Source: a virus
Virus record (IMG/VR): IMGVR_UViG_3300035670_001353
Span: 1-22,005 of that record
Reading direction: 5' to 3' (one strand)
Length of the DNA: 22,005 nt
The translations under genes were made by a program, and so were the position numbers. A model generated the notes under the pieces. The model made no database searches. It had not been told where the DNA came from and worked only from the letters and a program-made list of their open reading frames with translations. Of the stretch, positions 1 through 6,151 are shown in pieces. Position 1 is the first letter of the stretch; the number at the start of each line of letters is the position of its first letter.

Positions 1-1578
1 TTTCAAAGCGGCAAGAATGGTAGCATTGAGAGGCGTACCACCAAGTCGCAGTTTACCACTAATCGTTCTCTCACCAAGATAATAATCTTGGCGAATGCGA
101 GCCATGTTGAGTAGATCATTTGCCATACGGCGATACTCGGTCGTGGACATGCGACTGGAGAAAAAGTTCAAAAGATTGAAACCATTTTCTACTACCATGT
201 TGCCTAATTTTTGAATTGAGCCATTATCTTGCGGCATACCCCGTTCGCCGTATGCACTGGAGAATGCATACACCTCGAAAGGAATATTCACTTTGCGGCA
301 GAAGGCAGTAAGGGTAATCAATTGCTCAAGCGTACCTGGAAGATTATCGGACATCGAACCAGACCAATCAAGAAAGAATACGATACCGTGATTCTTACCA
401 GCGGCAACATTACCTACTTTGCGGAAAATGTCATCATTGAATTTGTAGGTGTGCAATTTGTTCGTATCAATCACACCTGTATCTGAGACAGTCACACGGC
501 GCAACTCAGCGGCTCGCTTCTTCATCTCAAATTCTTTGACCAGATAGTTAATAGCGTTTTTGTTCTTGGATTCAAACTCAAGATATTCTTTAAAGTTGAA
601 TTTAATTTCAAATTCTTGAGCAAAATATGGATCTTCAATTTCTTTGAAGACATTGCCAAGAATTTCTTTGTACGAAATAATCAACTTTGAAAATTCGTAT
701 TGAGTAGCATCAGGTAATTTGCCAATTGTGATTTCTTTTTGTTCTGAAAGTTTCTCAATTGATTCTTTGAGACTTTCATCGGTAGCCGACTTGAGTTCAT
801 CATAATCTTCTAATTCTTTAGAAGGCTGATACTCGGTTGCACCGCTACTTGAGAAACCTTTGTTCTCATCTGAGAGGGCGCCGTCATCATTCTCATCGGC
901 ATCTTCATCAGAATCTTCCCAATCATCAAAATTATTTGAGCCGTTCTCAAAATCACTTGATTCGGAATCATTATCAAACTCGCCAGAGGCAAGCCGCTCT
1001 TGAAATTCTTGCTGATCTTGATTTTGCTTGTCTTCTAATTCTTGCTTACAGTAGCCGAAGAGTTCAGTAGCAATTTGCTTCACTTCATCAAAAGTGGTGC
1101 AAGTTTCAATTCGATTGATAAATGATTTTTCTTCAGGCGTAAACTGTACGGGGAACATCGGACCGACTTTGAAGTAAACATTGATTCGGTCGATAAGAAG
1201 CATTTTATTAACATCTTTGTCTTTAAGTTCAAAGAAGTCCCGCTCCATAAATTGAGCATAACCTTTAGCGAATGAACGGCGCAGACCGGGGTAGCGGTCT
1301 TTCATCAATCGTTCAATACGGGCATCTTCTACAACATTAAGAAAACCACGAAAGCCAGCAGGCATCTCATTGCCTGCTTCAATATATTCTACGGGAGTTT
1401 CAATCGCATGAGCCGTTTCGTGACCAATCAGAAGGTCTTCAATTTCTGGCGTAGTATCATTCCAGATAGGTAGTGTAACTACACGATCTTTCAAATTGAA
1501 AGAAGCGGTCTTTACATTTTTGTACTCAACACGGAGATTCTCAGTGGCAAGTAACTTAGCAAGGGTTGATTTAGACAT
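1..1578 (-). CDS. CobT-like protein with HExxH motif and C-terminal VWA domain (3' end outside window)
   Basis: The frame is open for 526 codons from ATG 1578 to the window edge, so the C-terminus is missing. A GAGGA ribosome site lies 6 bases before the ATG. Near the N-terminus there is HETAH (residues 53-57), a zincin-type HExxH, followed by EDARIE (84-89), which resembles the Glu-rich helix of CobT-type proteins and could supply a third metal ligand. A very acidic linker lies at about 205-265. From about residue 400 there is a von Willebrand A domain with MIDAS motif DWSGS (404-408) and a later GGTPLN. CobT-like VWA proteins normally work with a CobS/MoxR-type AAA+ ATPase. Cobaltochelatase-like CobS genes are known in T4-like marine phages, so the partner may lie just beyond position 1. 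A real cobalt-chelatase role is doubtful; a chaperone or protease-like remodelling role fits equally well. Domain calls are fairly sure, function is not. Confidence 0.8.
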   Translation of the reverse strand, partial: MSKSTLAKLLATENLRVEYKNVKTASFNLKDRVVTLPIWNDTTPEIEDLLIGHETAHAIETPVEYIEAGNEMPAGFRGFLNVVEDARIERLMKDRYPGLRRSFAKGYAQFMERDFFELKDKDVNKMLLIDRINVYFKVGPMFPVQFTPEEKSFINRIETCTTFDEVKQIATELFGYCKQELEDKQNQDQQEFQERLASGEFDNDSESSDFENGSNNFDDWEDSDEDADENDDGALSDENKGFSSSGATEYQPSKELEDYDELKSATDESLKESIEKLSEQKEITIGKLPDATQYEFSKLIISYKEILGNVFKEIEDPYFAQEFEIKFNFKEYLEFESKNKNAINYLVKEFEMKKRAAELRRVTVSDTGVIDTNKLHTYKFNDDIFRKVGNVAAGKNHGIVFFLDWSGSMSDNLPGTLEQLITLTAFCRKVNIPFEVYAFSSAYGERGMPQDNGSIQKLGNMVVENGFNLLNFFSSRMSTTEYRRMANDLLNMARIRQDYYLGERTISGKLRLGGTPLNATILAALK

Positions 1579-1603
1579 TCGTTTTCCTCATCATTAAGTC
1601 TAT

Positions 1604-1632
1604 ATATTACACGGCTTCCTTTGCCAAGTCAA
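1604..1632 (-). promoter_or_regulatory. Sigma70-type promoter before the CobT-like gene
   Basis: Read on the minus strand there is TTGACT (1627-1632), a 17-base spacer and TAATAT (1604-1609), inside the last codons of the preceding gene. The -35 is 5/6 to consensus and is preceded by C, like the other early-type promoters in this window. The -10 is weaker (4/6), with an alternative TATATA two bases downstream. It would add transcription of the large gene beginning at 1578. Confidence 0.5.
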
Positions 1633-1969
1633 GGGCTTCCTGCATCAACTGTAGTGTTTTTGCAACACCTGGGGGTTGTGTCTCTTCTAGCAACATCATC
1701 TCTTCTAGAATGTTGCCAACATCTTGCCCGATGTAGGGGTTGGTCGGTTTTGCTTTCGGCGTATACTCTTCAATCGGCTTCCAAGAAATCTTACGAAAGA
1801 ACCAGTCAGGCACAGTCACTTTCACTTGATAGTCTTTGCCGACAAATTTCACTTGAGCAACCGAGAGCGGCATCCAACTTTGCATTCCTTCTTTAGCGAC
1901 CAGTATAGCCTTGTCAGTCTTGGCTTTAGAGGTACCGAAAATATTGTAGTAGGCAACGGTGCGTCCCAT
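1607..1969 (-). CDS. Small phage protein with a Pro-Leu-Ser / VPDWF segment, function unknown
   Basis: This 120-residue protein begins at ATG 1969, overlapping the preceding stop codon by one base. Residues about 21-62 have the pattern 'AILVAKEG..SWMPLSVAQVKF' followed by a basic stretch and 'VTVPDWFF'. That resembles small phage accessory proteins with a 'W-x-P-x-S-x-V/I ... PEWL' layout, usually of unknown function. The rest is charged and helical, ending LAKEAV. No membrane segment or signal peptide is visible. It is probably expressed with the YodL-like gene upstream from the promoter at 2302-2329. I do not assign a function. Confidence 0.75.
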   Translation of the reverse strand: MGRTVAYYNIFGTSKAKTDKAILVAKEGMQSWMPLSVAQVKFVGKDYQVKVTVPDWFFRKISWKPIEEYTPKAKPTNPYIGQDVGNILEEMMLLEETQPPGVAKTLQLMQEALDLAKEAV

Positions 1970-2274
1970 TATACACTCTCCTTCATTGTAATCTCATTAA
2001 AACCGAAACTCGCAACAACATAAGTCTTGCCAGTCACGAGGTCTTCAAGAATGTCGCCGACTGATACGCTACGCATGTCACCGACTACATTGATTCTTGC
2101 TTTTGCCCAGATGTTGCCGACGGTGAATGCTTGCTCAAGGTCGTTGGCATCAATCATACCGACAAGATCATATTCATCGGAAATCTCGGCGATCTCTTCA
2201 GCGGACATGAAATACATGTCACGGATCTTGGGGTTTTCATCTGAAAGTTGATAGACTGCGAATCGGTTAATCAT
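1969..2274 (-). CDS. Small YodL-like accessory protein
   Basis: I start this 101-residue protein at ATG 2274 because AAGGAG lies 7 bases upstream. A longer frame reaches 2322 but would place its first codons across the promoter. The sequence opens 'FAVYQLSDENPKIRDMYFMS' (5-24), continues through an acidic middle, and ends with 'SVSVGDIL' and 'GKTYVVASFGFNEI'. The combination of N-terminal 'VYQL', central 'YDLV', then 'S-(V/L)-S-V-x-D' and a final 'SFGF' matches my recollection of the YodL-type domain, a short domain frequent in conjugative elements and phages with no settled function. It is the first gene after the terminator/promoter pair at 2302-2365. Confidence 0.75.
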   Translation of the reverse strand: MINRFAVYQLSDENPKIRDMYFMSAEEIAEISDEYDLVGMIDANDLEQAFTVGNIWAKARINVVGDMRSVSVGDILEDLVTGKTYVVASFGFNEITMKESV

Positions 2275-2301
2275 TGATTTCTCCTTAATCACTATACTTC
2301 C

Positions 2302-2329
2302 AGTATAACAGGATCTTGGCAAAAGTCAA
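2302..2329 (-). promoter_or_regulatory. Early-type sigma70 promoter restarting transcription after the terminator
   Basis: The minus strand reads TTGACT (2324-2329), 16-base spacer, TATACT (2302-2307); both boxes are 5/6 to consensus. It lies between the terminator at 2334-2365 and the YodL-like start at 2274, the expected arrangement for a new transcription unit. The C before the -35 is shared with other promoters here. Confidence 0.75.
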
Positions 2330-2333
2330 GGAC

Positions 2334-2365
2334 AAAAAAGGCTTGTTGTTTTGACGCAACAAGCC
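2334..2365 (-). terminator. Rho-independent terminator closing the cytosine-modification gene block
   Basis: On the minus strand a perfect 9-bp stem, GGCTTGTTG pairing with CAACAAGCC around an 8-base loop, is followed at once by six T residues. It lies 22 bases past the stop codon of the CmoA-like gene. It separates that block from the YodL/CobT-like unit. Confidence 0.92.
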
Positions 2366-2387
2366 TGTTAAGTTAGTGAGTACTTAC

Positions 2388-3065
2388 TTACTTAATCGCA
2401 ATGAACCCTGTGAACCCGTGATTCTGCCAGAATGAATCGATTTTACTAAAGCCAAACCCAGCACAGGCGCACATGCTCATGAGTTCTTGGCGTGTACTTA
2501 GTTTCATCATGTGGCGCAACTGGCGCTCTTTGTCCAGAATGTCATCTGAGGTAAAATGCTCTCGCTTGTAATCATAGTAGGTAAATGTGCGAATCTCTTG
2601 AATGCGAGGAGTTTCGGATACAGTCTTTTCTGCAAAGATGAATGCGCCACCATAGCGTAGACCATCATAAATTTTCTTTACAATATCTCTGCGTAGATGT
2701 TCTTGTATAAATTGAAGTGTAAAGATTGATGTTACCAATGTCGCATTTTTGAAATCAAAGTCAAGCACATTGCCACGATGATACTTCAAATTCTTGTAGT
2801 TCTTTTCATCTTCATCAAAGCCTGGGAAAAAATCTTCTTCAATCTCAATACCAAAGTAATTTGCTCTTGGTGCAAAATCGTTTTGTTCAATCATTGCTTT
2901 GAGTAGTTTGCCTGTCGAACAACCAACATCAATGACTGAAGAATCATCTTCAACAAAGTATTCGGAGTATTTAAGAATGTCTGTCCAAAGATTTGTGTAA
3001 CCACGAATTGAATGTTCGATGTGATTGTCAAAGCCTTCTTCTCTTTGTGCAAAAGTAAATTTCAT
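2388..3065 (-). CDS. cmoA: CmoA-like carboxy-S-adenosylmethionine synthase
   Basis: Bacterial CmoA converts SAM plus prephenate into carboxy-SAM (Cx-SAM), used by CmoB on tRNA uridine-34. This 225-residue protein is close to CmoA along its length: 'FDNHIEHSIRGYTN' near the N-terminus (E. coli has FP-MIQRS-PGYSN), motif I VIDVGCSTG (44-52), 'FTLQFIQ', 'KIYDGLRYGGAFIFAEK' and C-terminal 'GFTGFIAIK' (GSLVALK in E. coli). Arg181 aligns, with one gap, to E. coli Arg199, which binds the Cx-SAM carboxylate. The Asp that binds ribose is replaced by Glu in 'FGIEIEE'. The protein lacks about 18 N-terminal residues of the bacterial enzyme. ATG 3065 overlaps the methyltransferase stop by four bases, with AAGGA 10 bases upstream. 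No cmoB is visible, so the product probably feeds another transferase, most simply its neighbour. A generic SAM methyltransferase is the less likely alternative. Confidence 0.88.
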   Translation of the reverse strand: MKFTFAQREEGFDNHIEHSIRGYTNLWTDILKYSEYFVEDDSSVIDVGCSTGKLLKAMIEQNDFAPRANYFGIEIEEDFFPGFDEDEKNYKNLKYHRGNVLDFDFKNATLVTSIFTLQFIQEHLRRDIVKKIYDGLRYGGAFIFAEKTVSETPRIQEIRTFTYYDYKREHFTSDDILDKERQLRHMMKLSTRQELMSMCACAGFGFSKIDSFWQNHGFTGFIAIK

Positions 3066-4303
3066 TTTATAGATTCCTTGTACGGTTTCAATATTTTCAA
3101 ATAGACATTTGAAGCAAGTGCCGCCATCATCTTGGGTGCAACCATGCGACCAAGTCTTTCTGCTTGTTGATCAAAGGTGCCTGTCAATATGTAGTCATCA
3201 GGCATGCTCATGAGAATCTTCAACTCTTTGATCGTAAGTTTTCGATTCTTTGCGTAGTGAAATACACCACTCACACCTTTTTGTTGACCTGCTTGCGTGA
3301 GTGTTGGAGATGGTAATTGAATTGCAGGTCGAATCATGTTGAAGCAAGAACCTTTTGGATTCTTTGATCGAAACTGTTTGTCTGAAGGCTTCATATGCTT
3401 GTCTGGATTGAATGGAAGAAGTTCAATAAACTTTTTCTGAAATGAACCTTCAACAAAATCTAGCAACTCTTTTTCTTCATCAGGATCATTGACAACAGAA
3501 TCAATCGCATCTTTGATGCCAATATGTTTTGGTGTGCTTGTTGGTGGACGGGTCATCGATGCGGCATTGAGAAAGTTAATGCCAACTGCATCTGCAACAT
3601 CTTCACGAATACAAACAAAGAACAAGCGTTCTCTCGCTTGTGGCACACCATAGTCTGCGGCATTCAATACATGATGAGTTACGATATAACCAGGAGGTAT
3701 CTTTTCGAATTCATTTTGAAACTCAATCAGTTTCTTTTGTGCTTCACCAATTGTGATGCCTTTGACATTTTCTGCAATGATCACTTTCGGCTGAATTTCT
3801 TTTGCAATACGAATGTACTCGAGGAACAAGTCTTCGATTGCTTCTACAACTTGATCATCAGAGTAAGACTTTACGCCACTCTTTACGATTGTCTCTGAAG
3901 ATGAAACAACTTCGCCAGTATCAAAGTCAAAGTAAGATTCTGTAATGTGCTTCGTTGCACCTTTCCAATTCTTTTCTCGCTTACCAGCAAGTGAGAATGC
4001 TGAACATGGAGGAGAACCATCAAGTATGTCAAGTTCACCAGGTTCAAGATTAGCAACATTCAAAAAGTCTTTACCAGACAACTTCTTGATGTCGCCTGGA
4101 ATAATCTTTGTGTCTGGAAAGTTTGTAGAGTAAGTTTTAATTGCTTCTTCAACAAATTCATTAATTGCAATGACTTTGCCTCCAGCAATGCGATAGCCAG
4201 TCGAACTGCCACCACCGCCAGCAAACGTGCTGACAACAGTAAAGAGTTCTCTGGCAGACGATTTTTTCACATCGTCAACGGTATAGTGATCGTATTTTGT
4301 CAT
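3062..4303 (-). CDS. DNA cytosine-C5 methyltransferase family, atypical motif X (candidate carboxymethyltransferase)
   Basis: This 413-residue protein has the C5-cytosine methyltransferase motifs in order: motif I FAGGGGSSTG (27-36), motif IV GSPPCS with catalytic Cys100, motif VI ENV (178-180), motif VIII ADYGVPQARER (216-226), a target-recognition region, then a C-terminal motif X helix. Motif X normally reads QxGN(S/A)VxP; here it is ERLGRMVAP, so the conserved Asn is Arg386 and the next small residue is Met. That position lines the SAM pocket near the transferred methyl group. With a CmoA-like gene overlapping its stop codon, the likely donor is Cx-SAM and the product 5-carboxymethylcytosine. 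No restriction endonuclease is nearby, which argues against a restriction-modification system. The target sequence cannot be read from the protein. No good Shine-Dalgarno precedes ATG 4303; a consensus promoter does. Family is near certain, the altered donor is inference. Confidence 0.93.
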   Translation of the reverse strand: MTKYDHYTVDDVKKSSARELFTVVSTFAGGGGSSTGYRIAGGKVIAINEFVEEAIKTYSTNFPDTKIIPGDIKKLSGKDFLNVANLEPGELDILDGSPPCSAFSLAGKREKNWKGATKHITESYFDFDTGEVVSSSETIVKSGVKSYSDDQVVEAIEDLFLEYIRIAKEIQPKVIIAENVKGITIGEAQKKLIEFQNEFEKIPPGYIVTHHVLNAADYGVPQARERLFFVCIREDVADAVGINFLNAASMTRPPTSTPKHIGIKDAIDSVVNDPDEEKELLDFVEGSFQKKFIELLPFNPDKHMKPSDKQFRSKNPKGSCFNMIRPAIQLPSPTLTQAGQQKGVSGVFHYAKNRKLTIKELKILMSMPDDYILTGTFDQQAERLGRMVAPKMMAALASNVYLKILKPYKESIK

Positions 4304-4310
4304 AGTGTCT

Positions 4311-4338
4311 ATTATACAGTTTCTTCTTCAAATGTCAA
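4311..4338 (-). promoter_or_regulatory. Perfect-consensus sigma70 promoter directly before the cytosine transferase gene
   Basis: The minus strand reads TTGACA (4333-4338), 16-base spacer, TATAAT (4311-4316): both hexamers match consensus. It is built into the last codons and stop of the asparagine-synthetase-like gene. Only seven bases separate the -10 from ATG 4303, so the transcript would start at or within a few bases of the start codon, and no Shine-Dalgarno is present. Confidence 0.85.
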
Positions 4339-5127
4339 TCGACTTGTCTGCCAATCTCGGCATATGTCCATCATTCTTTTTCTTTTCCGAAAATTGATGA
4401 CTGGATCATTAAACAAGGACTCAAATGCTACATCAATGCCAGCACACAATTGTAGATTGGTATGTTTCTGCACTTTACCAATCTTTTTGAATTCTGGAAA
4501 TGCATTGACAACATGATGCTTCTGGAATGGTTGATTGACTTGAAACCAATCGAACTGATAAAAGAAGTCACGAATGTCATCATGCACATATGGGGTCAAA
4601 TACTTTTTACCAAACTTTTCTGCTACTCTCGTTTGCCATATCTTGCCACCAAGATTGTGTGGAAGATAATGATCATCACGATATTCATCAAACTTGGACT
4701 TTGGTGTTTTGTAATGCATACATGCTTTCTTGCTTACACCATAGTAACCATCAGCACCAAGTCCAGTCAATACTTCAGTCTCTTTCATGTTTGGATAAAC
4801 ATAGAGAAAAGGAAAACAACATTCAAACTGTGTCTTCTTCACACACTTGATTTCATTCAGTAGTGTAAGGAAATCTTCTCTCAGATTGTCCGTAGGAACT
4901 TCAGTATTCACGCAATCCCATCCCATAACTTCGCATACATGAACTGCTTTCATAGAATCGTATGATGGGCGATCTTTGAGATGAAATGTGTAACCTGTAA
5001 CCTTTTTACCTAGGCGATGTGCGGCAAAAGCAACTGAAATGCTATCGACTCCACCAGAGAGTAGAACTGCAACTTCATTGTCTTTTGATCTTTCGATTAT
5101 TGATTTTTCAATTAGTTTGTCTATCAT
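4312..5127 (-). CDS. Asparagine-synthetase-like ATP pyrophosphatase (amidotransferase domain, no glutaminase)
   Basis: This 271-residue protein has the PP-loop SGGVDS (24-29) and 'LTGLGADGYYG' (120-130), the counterpart of the asparagine synthetase 'G-x-G-(A/S)-D-E-x-FGG' loop, with Glu replaced by Gly. Further on, 'PYVHDDIRDFF' and 'GKVQKHTNLQL' (about 217-226) correspond to the C-terminal helices and Lys region of the synthetase domain. Enzymes of this family adenylate a carboxylate and pass it to ammonia or an amine. The N-terminal glutaminase domain of AsnB is absent, so free ammonia, a partner protein or another amine must be the nucleophile. It overlaps the dCMP deaminase end by 20 bases and abuts the cytosine transferase gene. 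A natural substrate would be the carboxylate of carboxymethylcytosine, but that is inference. QueC (7-deazaguanine synthesis) is an alternative PP-loop call; the GADGYYG loop and lack of other queuosine genes argue against it. Confidence 0.8.
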   Translation of the reverse strand: MIDKLIEKSIIERSKDNEVAVLLSGGVDSISVAFAAHRLGKKVTGYTFHLKDRPSYDSMKAVHVCEVMGWDCVNTEVPTDNLREDFLTLLNEIKCVKKTQFECCFPFLYVYPNMKETEVLTGLGADGYYGVSKKACMHYKTPKSKFDEYRDDHYLPHNLGGKIWQTRVAEKFGKKYLTPYVHDDIRDFFYQFDWFQVNQPFQKHHVVNAFPEFKKIGKVQKHTNLQLCAGIDVAFESLFNDPVINFRKRKRMMDICRDWQTSRLTFEEETV

Positions 5128-5575
5128 TTAATTTCCATGCGATGATTCCGTCACATTTATTTAGGAATTTCACTCCTTCATCTGTGCGATAATCTTCGGC
5201 ATAATAAACTTCTGTGATGCCAGATTGATAAATCAACTTAGCACACTCAATACATGGAGAACAAGTAATGAACATCGTTGCGCCATCACCACTTTCTGTA
5301 GACTTAGCAAGTTTGGCAATGGCATTTGTTTCTGCATGAAGAACTTCTGCTTTTGTTTTAAGTGTAGGACCATCACCCTGTAAATATGGAAGTGTTGGAC
5401 TTGTTACATCTTCACACTCATTTGTCCAACCTGCCGGCATTCCATTATAGCCAATGGAGATGATGCGATCATCTTTGACAATGACCGCACCAACTTTCTT
5501 TCGCTTTGCTGAAGAATGCTCTGCAAACAAATGAGCAACCTTCATGTAAGTGCCGAGATACTTTTCTTTAATCAT
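5108..5575 (-). CDS. cd: dCMP deaminase
   Basis: This zinc enzyme deaminates dCMP to dUMP, the precursor of dTMP, like T4 gene cd. Ligands are visible: HAE (80-82, His80 metal and Glu82 catalytic) and CSPC (105-108, Cys105 and Cys108). 'GYNGMPAGW' (42-50) is typical of the family. Length (155 residues from ATG 5575) is somewhat shorter than T4 Cd. A TTG two codons upstream (5581) is an alternative start; I prefer the ATG because the duplicated copy of this 5' end at 6109-6153 starts with the equivalent ATG. Its start overlaps the end of the oxygenase gene by 8 bases. It may rebalance cytosine and thymine nucleotides during replication, and sits beside cytosine-modification genes. Confidence 0.92.
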   Translation of the reverse strand: MIKEKYLGTYMKVAHLFAEHSSAKRKKVGAVIVKDDRIISIGYNGMPAGWTNECEDVTSPTLPYLQGDGPTLKTKAEVLHAETNAIAKLAKSTESGDGATMFITCSPCIECAKLIYQSGITEVYYAEDYRTDEGVKFLNKCDGIIAWKLNDRQTN

Positions 5576-5577
5576 TC
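5533..5577 (-). repeat. Direct repeat copy A: 5' end of the dCMP deaminase gene
   Basis: These 45 bases match 6109-6153 except for five substitutions. Both copies encode MIKEKYLGTYMKVA, and every difference is synonymous (AAG/AAA, TAT/TAC, CTC/TTA, GGC/GGT). Copy A is the functional start of the deaminase gene. Confidence 0.9.
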
Positions 5578-6107
5578 CCAACTTTCCCTTTTTTTGGAAA
5601 GTAATTCAAGTTAATAACACATCTAAATTTATCATCAGTACATGTTGTTCCTGTGTGTTTAATTTCAGAACTAAAAGAAACAAGTCTATTTTCTACAGAT
5701 TCAACTTTGTCTCCATTTTCAAAAAGTGTATATCCATTGTTAGTGTTCATATAAAATATTGCGGTTGTGCCGCCGATAGGCTCATTAAAGTCTGTGTGAA
5801 ATCCATATTCATAAATTTTATCGGCCGCGACAGTTAGATTTCCTTTAATTCTAAGAATTGCTAAAGGCGATATTTTAGTTAAGAGTGGTATCAAAAATTT
5901 ATAGAAATCGCTTTGTGGAGCCAAATCATTGTAAAACATATGGGTAAATTGATAATCGTATAGTGGATTAAATGTTGATCCAAATACTTTATAGTCATTG
6001 TAGTACCAAGGAAAATATGAATCTTCTCGGTTTATCAATATTTGTTTCATCATTTCAAAAGTATTTTTATCTAAAAAATCATCAATTATTTTTATGTCAC
6101 ATTCCAT
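5568..6107 (-). CDS. 2-oxoglutarate/Fe(II)-dependent oxygenase
   Basis: This 179-residue protein has the double-stranded beta-helix signature: HTD (His104, Asp106) in 'YGFHTDF', distal His151 in 'SEIKHTG', and Arg162 in 'FRCVINLNYF', the expected 2-oxoglutarate anchor. The family hydroxylates diverse substrates (prolines, nucleobases, small molecules) and is common in aquatic T4-like phages; the substrate here is unknown. Its start lies inside a duplicated deaminase fragment, and the AAGG of that fragment (7 bases upstream) serves as its ribosome site. Composition differs from its neighbour: 48 G/C in 5581-5760 (27%) against 70 in 5161-5340 (39%). This supports later acquisition. With a cytosine-modifying pathway downstream, oxidation of a modified base is possible but unsupported. 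Confidence 0.85.
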   Translation of the reverse strand: MECDIKIIDDFLDKNTFEMMKQILINREDSYFPWYYNDYKVFGSTFNPLYDYQFTHMFYNDLAPQSDFYKFLIPLLTKISPLAILRIKGNLTVAADKIYEYGFHTDFNEPIGGTTAIFYMNTNNGYTLFENGDKVESVENRLVSFSSEIKHTGTTCTDDKFRCVINLNYFPKKGKVGND

Positions 6108-6151
6108 AGAGCAACCTTCATGTAAGTACCTAAGTATTTTTCTTTAATCAT
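6092..6151 (-). pseudogene. Truncated 5' fragment of a dCMP deaminase gene
   Basis: ATG 6151 overlaps the TGA of the preceding gene (ATGA) and opens a frame encoding MIKEKYLGTYMKVA, the exact N-terminus of the deaminase, then LWNVT and a stop. After 14 matching codons the frame runs into the oxygenase gene. It looks like the original deaminase start left behind when the oxygenase gene arrived. It may still act as a leader peptide coupling translation into the oxygenase. Confidence 0.85.

Noticed and set aside
837-1070. Plus-strand open frames such as 837-1070, 3524-3898, 13571-13933 and 15402-15992
   Set aside because: Each lies opposite a well-supported minus-strand gene, has biased composition from the complementary codons and shows no recognisable family.
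2275-2387. tRNA or small RNA gene in the largest gap
   Set aside because: The gap is accounted for by a terminator and a promoter; no cloverleaf is visible.
2388-4303. Ordinary restriction-modification or a simple protective methylase
   Set aside because: No endonuclease-like gene is present in the window, the methyltransferase lacks the motif X Asn, and it is coupled to cmoA. A plain orphan methylase remains the fallback reading.
4312-5127. QueC or another 7-deazaguanine DNA modification enzyme
   Set aside because: The SGGVDS loop is shared by many PP-loop enzymes; the GADGYYG loop and C-terminal helices fit asparagine synthetase, and no other queuosine or deazaguanine genes are visible.
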